Of a DNA stretch of 7,811 nucleotides, positions 7,401 to 7,811 are shown piece by piece. The position numbers and the translations under genes were made by a program. The stretch is from Elusimicrobia bacterium RBG_16_66_12 (GTDB taxonomy: Bacteria; Elusimicrobiota; Elusimicrobia; UBA1565; UBA9628), in the NCBI GenBank assembly GCA_001800005.1, contig MGUL01000071.1, positions 10,966-18,776 on the forward strand, in the 5' to 3' direction. Under the pieces are notes generated by a model. That model was not told where the DNA came from and ran no database searches. It worked only from the letters and a program-made list of their open reading frames with translations. Position 1 is the first letter of the stretch. Every line of letters begins with the position of its first letter.

Positions 7401-7811
7401 CAGAGGGCGCGCTTCATCTCCTTCTCCGGCACCGCGGGGCAGAAGCTGCGCGAGCACTTCGAGATCAACAAGATCAAGACCGTCGGCGCGGGGTCCAAGG
7501 CCCCCGAGGTCGTCGAGCTCGACGCGGTGACGGGCGGGGCCAACATCTTCAAGCGCATCCACCAGGCCCTGGCCAACAGCAGCGCCGGCCGCGGCGAGGT
7601 CGTCGTGCGCTCCCTCGACAACGCCCCGGAGCCGGTGCGCAAGGCCGTGTCGGAGAAGATCGGCGGTCCGCTGCGCGAGCCGGCGGTGCTCAAACTGAGC
7701 GATTTCGAAGGTCCCAAGCTGGCCGAGGTCCGCGATTGGCTCGCGAGCCTGCGGCGCGTCCAGGGCGACGCCGACCACGTGGTCGTGCGCCCCAACCTCG
7801 CCGCCATCCCC
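1335..7811 (+). CDS. Giant signal-peptide-bearing protein with an embedded SecA-like DEAD ATPase core (5' part, runs off the window)
   Basis: The ATG at 1335 opens 2,159 uninterrupted codons, still open at base 7811. Order of parts: signal peptide (residues 1-28); unrecognised, largely helical region (about 30-590); Gly/Ala-rich central region (about 590-930) with an uncharged stretch at 698-718; mixed and helical region (about 930-1315); SecA-like nucleotide-binding fold 1 with Walker A K1331-T1337 (KTGGGKT), TVQSNL near 1363 and D1417-E-M-D1420; charged coiled-coil array (about 1446-1773); then HINVVHNGQWFESMD (1975-1989) and SGTA (2031-2034) followed by the start of fold 2. SecA is about 900 residues with Walker A near residue 100; here it comes after 1,330 residues. 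Seen: motifs in SecA order, no cysteine anywhere, a clear export signal. Known: SecA is a cytoplasmic preprotein-translocation motor. Inferred: this is not housekeeping SecA but an exported or membrane-attached giant with a SecA-derived motor of unknown substrate. ATP supply outside the cytoplasm is unexplained. A generic SF2 helicase-type ATPase is the alternative. Confidence 0.9.
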   Translation, partial: MKPLARKTIALAVAAALAHGALPPRAFAGGAKPAAVGKAAGVDSAAALEQMRRWGVFKEGDVLQSYLAGKKGLTPLGRALYLSLSNRYNPTEEAAGMKPVFDRLRENGPYDERRAGNVARTYKLFQEKFGKLDQASAGSLEEQFLRGAQREALMTGAAVNEPPKAEDLTQVRTKDGYEFWDEKGLAYRINKNNATTYNRELQKAQRQYNLSRPPQVAFVPETGRYNFEMFNFSYWRLKNQYADLVEGMRRDRVIAVAELLGEANKYREDMWFTDKRLEADLIAKARKKTYNHRGKEYNILDLVDAKFKQRQAYLDGSLKGIGRYQKDLFALKETLRAEPVISDAQVQTMVMGEQYALRYLSLSVLETQMFYVKNQGERLDPASSDSEQVLKALDESKLTPAQRANYKARAREMVERLKALRSVLERTRDTLSAADYAGSLDLANAALSSSQRELGELSADYAMFVEVPSVSFLGRQQADVGMLNFGSKLTRGLYRFARPGSEYVRAMKAMEVNRAKLDAVAGLIASSRPGDMGRARQAMIAMNPDAVKMSLEASLGGEQGRITDSARLAASLKVNRDRIGTVFETNKWLDTAGNYVNWTVSLALAAPTTRWALNGAAGKLSKFANVEAPANANVLVKTGAWTVRRGSIAVSETFRHTAARLGSLDPSREWVQAHASSAVGRYLLASSVRGANVAMRQGAFTVLSGVISGAFVTGSHLWDAAHLTIGGHEILKPGHSMFNEDFDGAVEAFAMGAKGGIWWANESWHPALGYVGLPSTAFRGMHISQAMEVIGTRGVLGSATTGVKGLLRRFGAMAPAVEGAAAPGFLESVAGLKWVGKPAAFTLGMADNIAKYVVFSEVAGGVGRQYGYHVSRYAGAEDTPEGAERRIKGANAISQKWLESPAWLLIPTYAAHQARDAAGYMRSKEGAAQYESAGLIHEVANAEQGTRLRFVEKPKTPWSQRIFEASIKSDAVGDYWIVTEEIRLDAMRKGMTGAPMDFYRVAKMADGEKYVNLRVNDDVRNMAHKKFTESLLADPALTGRVLDAPNGTVVEGFGRVTPKVKMFVSEALHNAELQVGQAMPKQFQARVGAALKPYLDATMKDKPFAEGFIQTVNKTPKTETFKTALEAVREQVQAWKQGGGADYMEIVTKLRENAAALKAEGKISVPEHEVLAKMYDYVEALERHFNHFNNVETVQALAAEGLGALKTEYAGRKGPNQVLDSLTSALDSWARKHAKTDAVAGARSDESFRSMLAKQMSELKAAEATMTPAEFKAMKAAIDDISASPWILHDSKGNALSSWRPEQFEGLMSTLTAWAEQGRGGDPVRVFQLLKTGGGKTAVSFFALLPLIEADAKVHKMKPIFLTVQSNLEAQARMEYIAYKLIGTRIDFDTYEGFKTKIAEGKTKGQNAMRDYWIMGDEMDGAALQPALTIGEVSGRVTKLNPVFKRAEELDAGLSARLERARDAGASKALTEARRAGYAMADLGGAGGEAVRIEGVKMERAAEALSKAHGPDSRRQAESNLRQSSRSLETLLDALPSSERSMVEAVRRNLGEIKSALDAPATDAAFRQALAKEMDGAFARQKNLMQLITTERGLDRLAVEAHRKATALEARAERLEGDIAQAEGSKSPAAGERAAALREELSLVRRELSSAQRFESVDPGKRLANLQEKIASAEGSQGASVKKLAAWKSDAARLEAGLPVERRGAAAGHAEALRKIRETGSEVSRVNDQIIEAKRGGKPTGELEARRAALEADYATLRGAADRYKAQLAAGGSPGLSAEGVRARLSDAADEIVGEVREAKPGWEDRASRLLKSRRDMMTAFAGDENPFYAVFGDMKENMRSFAMNKALQSEDPKVREHAREVLLRQVDGQSLLRFAPKLPKLLLQVFGGKDVNIPVDHMGLTRLHAAKLLKALAADPTIPAHQRDDLFWNIAPSLLWPNGISGKRSSWVRTELLRQFHGFFEDPAGIRLDGRTKHINVVHNGQWFESMDNESRRFWELEYGVDLTLPYTHQSISTIKDVTTDQRARFISFSGTAGQKLREHFEINKIKTVGAGSKAPEVVELDAVTGGANIFKRIHQALANSSAGRGEVVVRSLDNAPEPVRKAVSEKIGGPLREPAVLKLSDFEGPKLAEVRDWLASLRRVQGDADHVVVRPNLAAIP
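3426..3488 (+). other. Possible membrane-interacting segment in the Gly/Ala-rich central region
   Basis: Residues 698-718 (GAFTVLSGVISGAFVTGSHLW) form the longest uncharged hydrophobic stretch I can see after the signal peptide. The surrounding region (about 590-930) is rich in Gly, Ala, Ser and Trp, with moderately hydrophobic helices that still carry charges, such as NWTVSLALAA (597-606) and WLLIPTYAAH. Glycine spacing in the segment would allow close helix packing. It could be a single membrane pass or merely a buried helix. Confidence 0.3.
5253..5639 (+). other. SecA-like nucleotide-binding fold 1 (Walker A to Walker B)
   Basis: FQLLKTGGGKTAVSFFALLP (residues 1327-1346) matches the SecA Walker A surroundings IAEMKTGEGKTL, with K1336 as the phosphate-binding lysine. 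IFLTVQSNLEAQAR (1360-1373) matches the SecA VTVNDYLARRD segment. YWIMGDEMD (1412-1420) gives Walker B with D1417-E1418. An upstream WRPEQF may be the nucleotide-sensing Q-motif equivalent. In SecA the DEVD continues to a second acidic IDEAR and then LIISG. Here the aligned positions read DEMDGAALQPALTIGEVSG (1417-1435): the spacing is kept but IDEAR is lost. ATP hydrolysis looks possible, since the core residues remain. Confidence 0.7.
5670..6653 (+). other. Long charged helical array inserted between ATPase motifs
   Basis: Residues about 1446-1773 are dominated by Ala, Glu, Arg, Lys and Leu with heptad-like spacing, densest at 1596-1773 (for example LEARAERLEGDIAQAE and ELEARRAALEADYATL). 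Short Gly/Pro/Ser turns (EGSKSPAAGER, SVDPGKR, EGSQGAS, KRGGKPTG) break it into helices of about 25-40 residues, suggesting folded-back coiled-coil hairpins rather than one long rod. The segment sits where SecA has its preprotein cross-linking domain. Reading frame and codon use continue unchanged across it, so it is not a frameshift artefact. Confidence 0.65.
7248..7811 (+). other. SecA-like motif III region and start of nucleotide-binding fold 2 (cut by window edge)
   Basis: HINVVHNGQWFESMD (1975-1989) resembles the SecA beta-strand segment ending in the EFTGR area. YTHQSISTIKD (2008-2018) resembles the SecA ENQTLATIT segment. RFISFSGTAGQKLREHF (2026-2042) closely mirrors the SecA signature GMTGTA followed by a helix ending in EF. 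After it, IFKRIHQAL and GEVVVRSL (about 2070-2092) fit the SecA pattern of a helix and then a strand (K..AI...I, GQPVLVGT). The window ends before motifs V and VI, so the arginine fingers cannot be checked. Confidence 0.6.

Noticed and set aside
2412..7778. Minus-strand reading frame of 1,788 codons, the longest complete one in the window
   Set aside because: It mirrors the sense gene codon by codon, its product is a monotonous Leu/Gly/Arg/Ala/Val/Asp/His mixture with no recognisable motif, and the opposite strand carries a signal peptide plus ordered ATPase motifs. It is a composition artefact.
1..7811. tRNA, rRNA, CRISPR array, insertion sequence or attachment site
   Set aside because: No cloverleaf-like segment, spaced direct repeats, transposase motifs or terminal inverted repeats were seen on either strand, and 98 percent of the window is covered by the two genes.

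Overview
The window looks bacterial: G+C-rich (about two thirds by eye, with third codon positions almost always G or C), with two tightly packed same-strand genes and no sign of introns, RNA genes, transposons or CRISPR. It reads as two plus-strand protein genes, both cut by the window edges, separated by a 105-base gap. The taxon cannot be fixed from this sequence. Very long exported or multidomain reading frames in a high-GC background are compatible with uncultivated lineages such as Elusimicrobiota or Omnitrophota, but that is a weak inference.

Region 1 (1-1229) is the 3' part of a gene of unrecognised family. Its visible 408 residues begin with a short beta-like piece, pass through a Pro/Gly/Ala-rich collagen-like linker with a 21-base repeat, and end in a globular domain with six cysteines. 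This composition suggests an exported protein. Region 2 (1230-1334) is the gap. It holds a GC-rich hairpin, a weak sigma70-like promoter candidate and a GGAGG that sits unusually far (17 nt) from the next start codon.

Region 3 (1335 to the right edge and beyond) is the main content: one uninterrupted reading frame of at least 2,159 codons. It starts with a convincing Sec-type signal peptide. About 1,300 residues of unrecognised, mostly helical sequence follow, with a Gly/Ala-rich central part that includes one possible membrane segment. Then comes a SecA-like DEAD motor: Walker A KTGGGKT, a motif-Ia-like TVQSNL, Walker B DEMD, a motif-III-like SGTA, and the beginning of a second nucleotide-binding fold where the window ends. 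Between Walker B and SGTA, where SecA carries its preprotein-clamping domain of roughly 150 residues, this protein has about 600 residues, dominated by a charged Ala/Glu/Arg/Leu coiled-coil array. The whole visible 2,159 residues contain no cysteine.

The puzzle of the window is a SecA-type ATPase core buried inside a giant, cysteine-free protein that carries an export signal. The two genes may be co-transcribed and both look extracytoplasmic, but no shared function can be read from the sequence. The longest complete reading frame, 1,788 codons on the minus strand (2412-7778), is a codon-for-codon antisense shadow of the giant gene and is not annotated.
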